Source: Mytilus galloprovincialis (lineage: Eukaryota; Mollusca; Bivalvia; Mytilida; Mytilidae). Taken from it: 64,000 nucleotides of DNA. Where the stretch lies: assembly GCF_965363235.1 (NCBI RefSeq), contig NC_134841.1, forward strand, positions 36,299,440 through 36,363,439, read 5' to 3'. The notes below the pieces were generated by a model that was given only the letters and a program-made list of their open reading frames with translations, was not told where the DNA came from and did no database searches. Shown here one piece after another: positions 1-10,790 of the stretch (positions within the stretch are counted from its first letter, which is position 1; every line of letters starts with the position of its first letter). The translations under genes were made by a program, and so were the position numbers.

Positions 1-84
1 GCGAGCACTGCATGCAATAATCCTCCATCTATCAAGCACTGAATTGCCAAATATGAGAGTACAAGGGAGAAGGCTTTGGATTTT

Positions 85-233
85 CTATAAAATTTCTATG
101 TTTAGCCTTGAATCAACACAAGGGCACATAATCAATTCATTAATCTGTTCAGGCGTGACATCCTCAATATTCAATTGATCGAGTACACCGATCATCTGTT
201 GTAATGCATGACCTGTGTCATCACTGTGAACAT
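85..233 (-). CDS. Possible terminal exon of an unidentified gene (weak)
   Basis: On the minus strand a 48-codon open stretch follows a CAG acceptor (complement of 234-236) and ends at TAG (complement of 85-87). The peptide has a plausible helical composition, with segments HALQQMIGVLDQLNIEDV and TPEQINELIMCPC. I recognise no family. The acceptor lacks a good pyrimidine tract, and the rest of the gene would lie further into the window, where I see no matching exon. This may be a remnant or chance. Confidence 0.2.
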
Positions 234-239
234 CTGTTC

Positions 240-2240
240 AAATTCGGTGCCTTTTGACGTAAGTATTACCTTTGATTTTATTTTGTTCCGTCTTAAGTGC
301 AACTGGGGGTGCATTGTCAATCGAAAAATGTAATCGACACTACACATCAGTCATTCACAAAAAGTTCATGGGATTGAATTCAATTACCTCAAAATCTACA
401 ATAAATTTGTTTATCATCAAATAAAATTAAATAGTCAACGAGGCTTAACTAGATAAAATTTATACATCAAGTTTGATATACTAGTTATTTATTTGAAATA
501 TTTTCTTTTTTTTCTCCTCTCCTTTTTGTGATTATAAACACATATGTGGCAAAATACTTGACCCAACTGGTCAAATCTTGTTTTATTTTAGATCACCAGG
601 TAATACTTTGAAAATTCGTATTGAGGAGCAATTCGTTAATAAATTCAATAACATCACTTGTGTTTTCGGTATGAATATAAATTGCATAACGAACTTGTAA
701 AATATTTACTTTAAAGGTTATTAGTATTTGTTTTGATAAATCTAAAGTGACCGTTGTATAAAATGACCGAGTTTATGTATTAAGTTTCACAGCACAATTT
801 GATAGTGAATTGTATGTTTTACTATAATCTATCAAAATTTATTCCCTCACACATAACCAATCAAATCAAGTATGCTCATTGTTGTCAATATGTGAAGCAA
901 CACTGGAATTTTTTTAGTACAATACACCAAAGATTTAATACGTTTCTGGATATGAGGTCATTTAAGAAATGAAACAAAATCAACTTAAAAGCCTAAGATT
1001 GTCCTTAGAGATTTTACGGTGGTCGTTTTTTTCTCGTGCCAGAGGCTATCCAGACTTGGATATTCAAACCTCGTCTGGACATGATTTCTTTAAATCAAGG
1101 AAAATTTCATACTAGTAAGTTGTATTTTATTATATTTCATTCATCGTACTATTACTAATTTATCGTAGTATATGTAGAACAATCCGAACGTTCGGACATC
1201 AGTCAAGAAACCTATTTGTGAATGTGAAAATGTGAACCAAAAATCTTCCTGTGAAAAAGTGTCCGGTATATTTAAATGTGCCCAATGCGGTGAAAAAGTG
1301 TCCATTCAAATATGATGTCCTTATTATAAGTTGTGTTGAACTGTGACCATTTGACCGAAGTAGAGAAAATAAGCGATTGATATCCAGTCATTCTACATGT
1401 TCTAGAGGATGGTGTGCATTTTCAGCAATTTATACCAAGAATAAGTTCTAAAAAGGTCTCCCAACCACATTCAATGATATCCAGATTAACTATTATATAT
1501 TCTGATTACATTAAATACTTCGAGGGCAAACCCTGTTTAAAAAGGGAATTTGGAATGTGCCATGACATTAGTTTTTAAACAACATTTTATTCATTCAATT
1601 GTTTTAATGTTTTGCATTTATTTTATTATTTTGGAGTTAGTCGTAAAATTAGGCATACGTGTGTTACACGGATTATAATTTATATGTCATAATCTTGGAC
1701 AAAGGACCTAAATTCATTTGATCTATTCATTAAATTATTTATTCTTGTGACAATTTAGACAATAATTTAAAAAGACACTAATTACTCTTTTAATCTATTG
1801 TTTTTTTTTCCATCTGACATCTGTTAATCTGCATAATTCTTTAATTGCTAATATGTATGTGCTTTATATATATATATTGTTATGGTTTGTATATTACATT
1901 ACATTTAGTTTGGAGTTTGTTGTTCGGTTTTGTCGGACTGATAAAAATAAAAGTTTAAGGAGTGAAATATTCCTTCTTGATTTCCATATAGTCGGAACGC
2001 CATCTTATCCCGATATAGTGTGAACGGGGTATTAGAGTTTAAGACCTTTTATGTTTATAGTAAAGTTAAAAGATGTAAGTGACACGGGTTGCCGATAAGA
2101 CAGATCAGGTGCCTCCAAAGACAAATTGAAACTAATTGTAGATATACTAAAGGTCAAGGTTGGACTATCGTTTAGGCAATACTTACAAGTATGTATACAT
2201 GTGATAAGTTACATTTATAGTTTGGGTGAAAAAAATACTG
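240..2240. other. AT-rich non-coding stretch
   Basis: No ORF of convincing composition and no clear repeat boundary. There are short T and A runs and a small (TA)n near 1867. The sequence near 2015 (ATAGTGTGAACGGG) recurs at about 15128 and probably belongs to a dispersed repeat. Confidence 0.5.
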
Positions 2241-2365
2241 CGTGTCCATATTCTCATCATAGATTTGTACCCCAGACGCGCGTTTTGTCTTCAAACGTCT
2301 AACCAGCTACGCTCGAATGAAAAGAACTAAAAGGCAAAATAAAGAACAAAGTTGAAGAGCACTAC
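2240..2365 (+). repeat. Dispersed repeat fragment (CAGACGCGCGTTTTGTCT type)
   Basis: The segment around CCCAGACGCGCGTTTTGTCT followed by ACAAAGTTGAAGAGCA matches a second copy at 41015-41170, which reads GCCAGACACGCGTTTCGTCT and CAAAGTTGAAGAGCA. Two diverged copies in one window show an interspersed family. I see no coding sequence or termini that would classify it. Confidence 0.5.
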
Positions 2366-3256
2366 ACTAATTTAATTGAAGACTTACTATTTCGAAAGGT
2401 TTTTACTAATACAGCTATGGCCAGTTTATACCTCATTGTATAAAAAACACAAAGGGAAGACCAGAGTTACACATTTAGTTAGAGATTGCGAGGGCAGGAC
2501 CATATATTGACCGTGCTGCAGAATGTATAACCGTTATCATTTTCATTTGTTTTTAAATATCTTTATAAGAACCTAAATTTGTTATGGTTCTGGTCAACCT
2601 TATTAAAATAATATAGATATCTGACTTCGTTATGCTCATAGAGCACGCGAATTCTGATAAATTTGCATTTTAATCAGATTAATTCGTGTAATGGGTATTC
2701 CAGGCTTCCATATGACGATCTGTAGCTGTTTGATTTTATGGGAACTTATTTTATTATGGTTTGAACAAGGAACGTATATATACTGTACCAAGGTTTAACG
2801 GTCAGATAATTTATACTATATTGAAAACATAATATTTATGAAGCCATGATGTTTATTTTTTATTGAATACATCGCATAATATCATTCATTACGACTATGT
2901 GTTATGACCAGCAACAACTTTTAAAAAAGCTCCGTCTTACATGACAATCATATGGTTTAGGTTGTTTATCTATATTCTCCCGAAAAAAAAGCTAAAGAGA
3001 ATAAATTATGTAGTGTCACCATTGTATGATATACTGTTTTGGCAATTAATGCCATTACCGTCCAGCATGTTTCTGGAAATTATTCTCAATTGTCAAAAAA
3101 TTATATATTTCTGCACATAAACTTCTTCAAAGTTCGTAACAGCTTCCGGGGACTTGAAGGACCTCGTTCCTTCTTTATCAAACATTTCGTTTTGGCTATT
3201 TGCAAGCAGTAATTTCAAATTTCTTTTCCAATTTTCTCCCGTAATTTTTAAACACT
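2366..3256. other. Non-coding, nothing recognised
   Basis: AT-rich sequence with no sustained coding frame and no evident tandem or inverted repeat. Confidence 0.5.
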
Positions 3257-4020
3257 ACTAGAACACACCCGTGATATCGCGGGTCCGTGACTGAATTAAA
3301 GTATATAACTATGCGCAAGCCTTATTTTAGTATTAGTAGTGTCATCTGATAAAGTCATGCCGATTATAAGATACACAGTTTTCTCTGCTTTCAAATCTTT
3401 CTGTTTGAACCCGTCGAACTGGAACTTATCAATTATTGGTAAATTATATATTAATTATTTGGAAAACAAAAGGTCCAGGAATGGAGTATTTTTTAATCAA
3501 CAGCATTGTCCTATATTAGTTATAAATAAAGTTGAATTCTTTGATTCGCTGTTTTACGTCATGCCCGCTAACAAATTGAAAACTGTACCTATACGCCTTA
3601 TTTTTAGTGCAGATTTTTAGTATTCGTATTGTTATCTTAGAAAGTCTTACTGATTAAAATACTACAGTAGGTAACAATTTGACAATTTAGTAGTGTCAAT
3701 CCTGTGATTATGACCCGTGTATATAGCATATTAATCCTGAATACACCGTTTGGTGGTGTGCCTGTCAGATGCGGAACGTACAGATAAGGTAATATGTAAC
3801 AGGTGAATATACTATTGTTATCGGTATCGGACTCGACTCGGAACTTCTTAATTATTGGCAATATTAATTACGTGGAAAACAAAAGGGCCTTGAGTGGTGT
3901 AATTTTTAATCTACACCTTTGTACTATATTAGTTATATATAAATTTGAATTCTTTGATTCGTCGTTATTACGTGATTACGGCTGACAAATTGGACCTCGT
4001 AATTTTAGTATTATAGATGT
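3257..4020 (+). repeat. Dispersed ~0.75-kb repeat, copy 1
   Basis: This copy starts at ACTAGAACACACCCGTGATA and ends at GTAATTTTAGTATTATAGATGT-like sequence. It aligns over nearly its whole length with 12580-13296. The left end carries the palindromic core CCCGTGATATC(G/A)CGG. Inside, two related sub-units (about 3415-3590 and 3835-3990) both carry a GTGGAAAACAAAAGG-type stretch and a TTGAATTCTTTGATTCG stretch, so the element contains an internal duplication. The minus strand has an open frame at 3637-3861 (starting MPIIKKFRVES) that is conserved in copy 2. I do not recognise a transposase. Confidence 0.75.
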
Positions 4021-4806
4021 CCCGAAATTTTTCAAAATATTATTTATTTTACTTTATTACACATAAACAAACAAAAAACAGATGACACTCAACTACTTCA
4101 CAGGTAAACGGGAAAGCGGCAGGCGTCCTAATAAACGCCTATTAAACACCGAATATTAATGTGTACCATATATGACTTTGCCCCCAGTTCATCCAAATCT
4201 CACATATTCTCGCATGAATTTTAATTAAACGCTTGACCCACTCAGAATTCTAGGTCGCGAACAAGCTTTCCCTGAACTAGAGTATTAAACAATGATAATC
4301 TCCTATAAATTGGAATGTGGAGATATTTTTGTTACTGTTAAAAATGACATTATACATCCATTATTGGAGGTTTGCATTTTCGATATTTCAATTTTTGGTA
4401 TTATTTTTCTCTTTAAATTGTCAACATTTTTGGATAATTATCTTTTTTTTATTATCATTGGCTTATACATGTAAATAAATACAGCTTTAGGGAAAACTAT
4501 TTACATCATAATTTTAAAGCCTGTTCCTGGGGACATCTGTAAACATTAGGAAGTTTGACTGTCCACCACTTTTCCTATAGTATTGATCTTTAAAACTAAA
4601 ATGTATGGATCGATTTAACTTTTGATTTTTTATATTCCATATTTAACATTAAGGATTGATTTATGGCTGTGCTTTATATATATGGGCGACGTTTAATTCG
4701 ACCAAACACTGTAAGTAAGATAATTGTGTTAATTACTAGTATTGCCTTTCCTTGTCAGCATGAAACAATAATTTGTTTAAGAACATTTGAGGAAAGGCTG
4801 TACTAT
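4021..4806. other. Non-coding, nothing recognised
   Basis: AT-rich. Short open frames occur (for example 4292-4474 on +), but they are low-complexity and hydrophobic, as expected from T-rich DNA. Confidence 0.5.
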
Positions 4807-5046
4807 AGTAGAAAAAAATGTAAACGCATACCAGTAAGTAGAAAAAAATGTAAACGCATACCAGTTAGTAGAAAAAAATGTAAACGCATACCAGTTAGTA
4901 GAAAAAAATGTAAACGCATACCAGTTAGTAGAAATAAATATAAACGCATACCAGTTAGTAGAAAAAAATATAAACGCATACCAGTTAGTAGAAATAAATA
5001 TAAACGCATACCAGTTAGTAGAAATAAATATAAACGCATACCAGTA
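4807..5046. repeat. 30-bp minisatellite, 8 units
   Basis: There are eight tandem units of 30 bp, each containing TAAACGCATACCAGTTAGTA. The first four units read AAAAAAATGT at the variable position; later ones read AATAAATAT or AAAAAAATAT, giving two unit subtypes arranged in order. Because 30 is divisible by three, the array is open in-frame on both strands (SRKKCKRIPV on +, TGMRLYLFLL on -). I read it as non-coding: no splice sites, signal or flanking coding support the frames. Confidence 0.9.
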
Positions 5047-5817
5047 GACTGGCATATATTTCCACCCAAACAGTATCTATGGCACCAGCCCTGAACTTGT
5101 AACACAGGGGCAGATTCTATAGATGATATACTTTTGATAAGAATTCTGATCCTGGATTTGCAACGGGGGCCACCCAGCGTGCGCCCCTATTAAAATAGAA
5201 AAATAATGTATATAGGTAAAAGGACTGTCATTGTATGGCCAAAATATGGTCGACATACTCTGAACACTTAATGAACGCCGCCAATATCAAATCCTGAAAA
5301 TCACAACTTTGTAGTTAAACCCTTTACATGAAACTTAAAAAAAAAATACAAATAATAGGAAAAGCTAAACACGTTCTAATAAAACCAGCTGTACTTAGGT
5401 GTTTTGAAGTCCTTTTAATCTTTTGATTTTAAGGACTTATCGGGAGGTAAGCATGCTAAAATTAAACATACGAAAGAAGAGTCACAATGAACCTTATCAA
5501 GTTCAAGATATATACTATACACGTAAGTTTACATTGTTTATTACCAAACAAAATGAAAATTATAACACTAAAGTAATCTTTTCTAATTATACGATGAAAA
5601 ATCGTTAAGTGGTATATGTGCGATGTAAATAAGTGTTCTATACTTGATCCAAATATAAAAACCTGGTAATTATATTTAGATAACCATTATCTATAGTATA
5701 TGACATCTAAGAGTTGATCTTATCAATACACGGCGACAAATGGATGATCAAAGATAAACTTTGAATAGCCAGATATTTATATGTTAATGGAAACATGATG
5801 GTTCTTCGTTATTTGAT
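5047..5817. other. Non-coding, nothing recognised
   Basis: AT-rich spacer between the minisatellite and the next repeat array. The open frame at 5423-5608 has no supporting features. Confidence 0.4.
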
Positions 5818-6372
5818 TGCCTTGCCTTTCGGTTTAGTGTGCTAGCCTTAGTGTGTTTGCCTTTCACTTTAGTGTGCTAGCCTAAGTGTGTTTGCCTTTC
5901 ACTTTATTAGTTTAGTGTACTAACGTTTCACCTTACACGTTAGTGGGATTGCCTTTCACTTAAGTATGCTTGCCTTTCACTTTAGTATATATCTTTTCAC
6001 TTTTGTGTTCTAACGTTTCATTTAATTGTGCTTGCCTTTCAATTTAGTGTGCTAACGTTTCATTTTAGTATGCTTGTCTTTCACTTTAGTGCGTGTATCC
6101 TTTAAATGTTTCACATATAGTTTGCTTGTCATTCAATTTAGTGTGCTAACGTTTCATTTTATTATGCTTGTCTTTCACTTTAGTGCGTGTATCCTTTAAA
6201 TATTTCACTATAGTATGCTTGTCATTCACTTTAGTGTGCTCACGTTTCACTTACATTGTAAGTGTGCTTGTTTTTCACTTTAATGTGTTTGCCCTTCACT
6301 TTAGTGTGCTCACGTTTCACTTAATAAGCGTGTTGCCTTTCACTTTAATGTGTTTGCCTTTCACTTAAGTAA
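5818..6372 (+). repeat. Degenerate tandem array of CTTTCACTTTAGTGTGCT
   Basis: Many diverged units built on TTGCCTTTCACTTTAGTGTG alternate with an ACGTTTCAC variant (for example TGCTAACGTTTCATTTTAGT). Unit length is roughly 25-35 bp, with larger higher-order blocks: the segment at about 6034-6115 is nearly repeated at 6142-6215. The reverse complement of the same unit reappears at 6536-6655. Confidence 0.8.
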
Positions 6373-6430
6373 GTATGTAATATTCATTGTGTGTATCTCT
6401 ATGCCAATGTACTTAGATTTACTCAGAAAT

Positions 6431-6432
<2 letters not shown>

Positions 6433-6467
<35 letters not shown>
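6433..6467. repeat. (TA)n microsatellite
   Basis: About 17 TA repeats lie between the direct array and its inverted counterpart, at the likely tip of a large stem-loop. Confidence 0.9.
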
Positions 6468-6471
<4 letters not shown>

Positions 6472-6535
6472 TCTTTGTATGCGCTGAATATTTAGAACAA
6501 CTTCGACTTGAAACATTTAATGACGAAGAGTGGAA

Positions 6536-6655
6536 GGCTCGAAAAGTAAAGTGAAAGGCTAGCACACTAAATTGAAAAGTTAGCACACTTAGGTGAAAAG
6601 GTAATCACACTAAAGTGAAGGACAAACACACCAAAGTGAAAGGCAAACACACTAT
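6536..6655 (-). repeat. Inverted counterpart of the 5.8-6.4 kb array
   Basis: The units read AAAGTGAAAGGCTAGCACAC and AAAGTGAAAGGCAAACACAC, the exact reverse complement of the consensus unit at 5818-6372. This gives an inverted arrangement directly upstream of the fucosyltransferase exon. Confidence 0.8.
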
Positions 6656-6861
6656 AGTAATTTTTTTCTTCAAATCAGGAGTAGTTATTTTAACGTTACG
6701 GATAATTTGTAGAATTTCATTTGTACCCTGTCTATAACCGAATTATTACCAAAACCCAAAATACACACGTACAGTAGTGCCAAGTATAATTCTCAGTTAT
6801 TATATCTATTTTTTGCAAATTTGATAAGTGAAATAATTTAACGAGTAACTTGTGACTGTTT

Positions 6862-6864
6862 CAG
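6862..6864 (+). other. Splice acceptor upstream of the fucosyltransferase start
   Basis: TGTGACTGTTTCAG ends seven bases before the ATG. This suggests that the whole coding region is one exon preceded by a spliced 5' UTR. The upstream exon was not identified. Confidence 0.55.
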
Positions 6865-6870
6865 AAATAT

Positions 6871-8037
6871 ATGGACTGGAAGAGGATTGTCGTTCCTGTG
6901 TTATTTGTTGCATCAATATTCCTCATTATTTACTATCAGAGTACCATTCTAATTTTTGGACAGTTTTTTGCTGACGAAGGAAACTCTACAACTTATTCAT
7001 TTCAAAAGAAAATTATTGAACCGCCAATCAAAATCGCAGGGTATAAACCAATAAAAATCGCATGGCATGGGCGGCCGGGATGGCTGCCACCTACTTTCAA
7101 TTTCAGTGGGTGCGGATTTTCAAACTGTATTTTATCAGATAGTAACACAAAACCATTGGATAATTATCAAGCAGTGTTCTTTCATTATCGACGTTTAAGT
7201 AAACATGTTCCAGAAAAATCGAAAAATCAAATATGGATAATCTGGACAAATGAAAGTCCTGCGAATGACGGATCTTTAGCAAAACAATGGCACAATAAGT
7301 TCGATTGGAGTGCTTCTTACAGAGAAGAAAGCGAATTTTCACTTCGCTGGGCAATAAAATTGAGAGAAAACTCTAATAAGATGCAAAGAAATTATACCGA
7401 GATATTCCGAAGAAAAACAAAACAAGTCTCTTGGGTTGTTAGCAACTGTAATACTCAATCTCAGCGTCGAACATATGTGGAAGAATTAAAGAAACACATT
7501 ACCGTTGATATTTATGGAAATTGTGGGAAAAACAAGACTTTTTGCAAAAGGAAAAGTTCAATCGAATGTCATTCGAGTTTGTCAAATGATTATAAATTTT
7601 ACCTTGGTTTTGAGAACAGTATATGCAAAGATTATATTACAGAAAAAGTTTTTAATAATTTTCAAGACCACAATAAAATGGTATATGTCGCCAGATCAGC
7701 TCCAAATTTAAAAAGTGTAATTCCTGCAAAAACGATAGTCAACACAGAGGATTTTGAGTCTCCAAAGGCTCTGGCACAGTATCTTTTGAAACTAAGCTCA
7801 AATGAGAAAGAATACATTTCTTATCTAAAAGAAAAGGACAAATATTATTTTCCAGATGAACGATTACCGCGAACATTCTGTTCTATATGTGAGCTACTAC
7901 ATACGTACAAGAATAGAAAATTAAAGTGGTCGGGGAGAAATTTCAATGCTTGGTTCAGAAACGGAGCCTGTATTAAGCCAAATAATGGAAAAAGATCGAT
8001 TGGTCATAGTAGACAATTATTGCGTAGTACGTCATAG
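6871..8037 (+). CDS. Alpha-(1,3)-fucosyltransferase, GT10 family
   Basis: A 388-residue type II Golgi glycosyltransferase expected to transfer fucose from GDP-fucose to N-acetylglucosamine-containing glycans. Residues 6-30 form a hydrophobic signal anchor after a short MDWKR cytosolic tail. An N-glycosylation sequon (NST) lies at 38-40 in the stem. The GT10 C-terminal domain is clear: VSNCNTQSQR near residue 190, VDIYGNCG near 214, and the family signature YKFYLGFENSICKDYITEKV from residue 241. Then follow a TEDF motif and a C-terminal CSICELLH segment. The reading frame is uninterrupted and of normal length for invertebrate members. The start is the first Met after a splice acceptor and directly precedes the anchor. 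The exact linkage made (core or antenna fucose) cannot be told from sequence. The gene is flanked by repeats on both sides. Confidence 0.9.
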   Translation: MDWKRIVVPVLFVASIFLIIYYQSTILIFGQFFADEGNSTTYSFQKKIIEPPIKIAGYKPIKIAWHGRPGWLPPTFNFSGCGFSNCILSDSNTKPLDNYQAVFFHYRRLSKHVPEKSKNQIWIIWTNESPANDGSLAKQWHNKFDWSASYREESEFSLRWAIKLRENSNKMQRNYTEIFRRKTKQVSWVVSNCNTQSQRRTYVEELKKHITVDIYGNCGKNKTFCKRKSSIECHSSLSNDYKFYLGFENSICKDYITEKVFNNFQDHNKMVYVARSAPNLKSVIPAKTIVNTEDFESPKALAQYLLKLSSNEKEYISYLKEKDKYYFPDERLPRTFCSICELLHTYKNRKLKWSGRNFNAWFRNGACIKPNNGKRSIGHSRQLLRSTS

Positions 8038-8327
8038 AAATTTAAAGTGACTATAGATGACTATAAGAAAGAGAGCAATAGTTGTTCTCTCTGAAACATA
8101 ATTTGTTTCAATATCAATTTTCTTCGACGAGTAGAAAGAAAAAGAACAGGAGACGTTTTTCTTCATTTATTTTAGAATTCGTCATAGTAGAAAATCTCAA
8201 AGAAAAACCAAATTAACAAGTAGAGATCAAACAAATTTGTAAACAAACAATGTGGCTTGAAGATCAACAAATACTTATGTGGGTCATGAGATAAAGTTAG
8301 ACTTCAAATTGTTTGATGTCAGTCAAA

Positions 8328-8333
8328 AATAAA
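8328..8333 (+). terminator. Candidate poly(A) signal of the fucosyltransferase
   Basis: AATAAA about 290 bp downstream of the stop codon, on the gene's strand. Confidence 0.4.
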
Positions 8334-8439
8334 AGACTTGTTTATATTTTTTTCTTACTTTGGTTGAAGATATAAAAATAAGGAGATACAGTATAATTGC
8401 CATTGAGATAACTATCGACAAAAGTTCAAATGAACTGGA

Positions 8440-8510
8440 TGTAAGCAATTAAAGGCATCCCTTCGGCCTTCAACAATGAGAACAGCCCATACCATATCAT
8501 GGGTAGTAAC
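8440..8510 (-). repeat. Fragment of the GTTGAAGGCC tail repeat
   Basis: The segment GGCCTTCAACAATGAG plus CAGCCCATACCA is the reverse complement of the stretch TATGGGTTTTGCTAATTGTT followed by GAAGGCC at about 56518-56546. It is therefore a short fragment of a dispersed family. Confidence 0.5.
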
Positions 8511-9106
8511 CATGGTAACGTCGTCATATTGAGAAGCGTTTAGTAAAATGATTTGCTCGTGATTTGGTCCAGTCGGTCATATTTTGTTTAAGTCATTCCT
8601 CCGAACGACTACCTTAGTTCTCTATACAGTGTACAAATATGCATACAAAAAAGTAAATAAATTTGATTCAATGTTTTAACGCAATTTCAACATTTAGATT
8701 GTTACTCTGTGTAAAGTTTTAAAATTTTAATTTTTGGCGAATCATTAAAGTCACGAAATTCGACAAAATTCCGAAGAGTAAGGAGAATTGTACAAATTTC
8801 CGTGTAGAAGTTCTTTTAAAAATCTGTCAATGTCTCTTCCTCTCATATGCAGTTTCATATAAGCCTATAGTGAGTTATGATCTTTCACGCCATAAAATAT
8901 TCCACAAATGAGTCTTCTTCGACTTCATAGGAAAATACAATCTTTTTGTTATCAGAAATAAATTCCGTTGGACATTATTTATAATTCATTTGTATTGTAT
9001 TTGGGTGCTGATGGCATTTGTCTTTGAGAGCAGTAAGTAACAACCGCATTTCTTAAAAATGTGAACAATTGACAAAATCTAACCTTGACGGTAGGGAAAT
9101 TTTCTG
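8511..9106. other. Non-coding, nothing recognised
   Basis: No coding frame, tandem repeat or palindrome noticed. Confidence 0.4.
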
Positions 9107-9480
9107 AAAATGACAGTACTGTAGTTGGACTTGGTCATTTTTGGGTACAAGCTGCATAAAGAGATTGTAGTTTGTCCCGCTATCTCCTCCTACAGTTGTG
9201 GGGTACATCTTTAATATTTTGCAGGATTTTCATACACATAATGGAGGTGAGCATGGCCACATGATTTTGGTGTCTTTTAAATATTCTAAAAATGACATGT
9301 AGTTGGACTGGATTTTGTGGTACAAACTGCATAAAGAGATCGTGGTTTGTCCTGCTATCTCCTCTTACAGTTTTGGAGATACAGAAACCTTTATGTGGAC
9401 ACTCATTTCCTGAAAGTGTAGCATTTAGCATTATAAGAATAAAACATAGATCATCATACATATTGTTAAATTTATAATAT
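9107..9480 (+). repeat. Two-copy direct repeat, period ~182 bp
   Basis: AAAATGACA...GTAGTTGGACT...CTGCATAAAGAGAT...GTTTGTCC.GCTATCTCCTC occurs at about 9107 and again at about 9289, with point differences. It looks like a tandem duplication of anonymous sequence. Open frames here on both strands are not supported as genes. Confidence 0.7.
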
Positions 9481-10284
9481 ATATAGTCAGGCGATGGCAT
9501 CATTTATGTTTTGCATACAGCGTGAAAAATTCAAGTTGTATGGCAACATCACTATTTGTCAAATCTAAAATATGTAGAACTATACTCATGCAAATGGCAG
9601 AGCAGGAGGATAATTATGTTTGGTAGGGATACACGAGTGCAATTATTTGAAATGCATTTTACATAGGATACCAGTTGTGTTCCGTAATTTCTCTAAGACT
9701 ACACACACTAGTTCCTGTTACCAGAAATTCCAGTATTTCATAAGAAGAACATATATACACATGGAAAAAAGTATTGCAACACTTCCATTGAAAACAATGT
9801 AAAATGACATAATTGTAGAATATGTATAATTTGGATTTTAACGAATATTTTTAATTGGTTTATGGTTTAGATTTGAATTTGTGTTATTAACTTACATTTC
9901 AGACAAACTTAAGACTAGAGAGACGCATCACTAGAGCTGTACTGACAAAGTTATTTAAGCTTTGTCCTGTCCTCTTTACCGACATTTTATAAAAGTAATT
10001 TTTAAAGCAAACTAAATATCTGATACAAAAAATGTGTGTTAATCTACCCATTTCAAACAGTTCTGGATGAGTTTACTGCATACAAAATCTGTAGTTTTTG
10101 CTTAACCAATGTTTTGGGAAAACTTGAATGAGTACTGCAAAATTTGCATTTTTTGTGATAGCTCGAAAAACTATTTCAGTGCAGCTGTTACAATGTATGT
10201 CCTATCCATGTAGCATTAATATTGGATGAAAAATAAGTTAATACCATGAATTTAATTTTAAACCATAAAGGGATGTCTCAGTTT
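9481..10284. other. Non-coding, nothing recognised
   Basis: AT-rich spacer. The open frame 9620-9802 has no gene-like features. Confidence 0.4.
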
Positions 10285-10790
10285 CAGACAGGGTTCACCT
10301 GACCTCTATATTATTTTATGGATCAGTAATTAAGGATAAAGTTACATGATTAGGTCAGTTTCTCAGATACAATAAGCAGCAGGTCAACTGTATGCGGTAT
10401 CTGGAATGATTGTATAGGGTCCATTTCAGTCTTGTTGGTATCATGATCATCTGGCCTTGACCTCATTTTCATGATGCATTGGTCAATAAAAGTGTTTTGT
10501 TTTTGGTCAGTTTTCCAAATACTTGTAGCAATATGTCAGCTATCTTTGGTTTATGGAACAATTGTGAGGCGTAAATGTCTGTCTAGCAGGTATTATCTGA
10601 CATTGACCTCCATTTCATGGTTCATTGGTCAATGTTATTGTTAAGTTTTTATGTTTTGGGTCATTTATATTTGGTGTATGGAATGATCTGACTAATAAAT
10701 TCTAGATTGTTTTTAAAACACCCTGGGAGCAGTATATCATTATCATATACCTTAATGGGGTTTTAACGACCTTGACTGACTACAAAGCCT
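10285..10790 (+). repeat. Degenerate tandem repeat, ~150-bp units (GACCTCATTTTCATG type)
   Basis: Successive degenerate units share TTGACCTC.ATTTCATGGTTCATTGGTCAAT-like and TTTGGTCA.TT elements at roughly 150-bp spacing (near 10300, 10455 and 10600). The block ends with TTCGCACGGTCGGTAAAGC. Confidence 0.65.

Noticed and set aside
4663..5105. Long open frames on both strands with decapeptide repeats (SRKKCKRIPV; TGMRLYLFLL)
   Set aside because: They are produced by a 30-bp minisatellite whose period is divisible by three. No splice, signal or flanking coding evidence.
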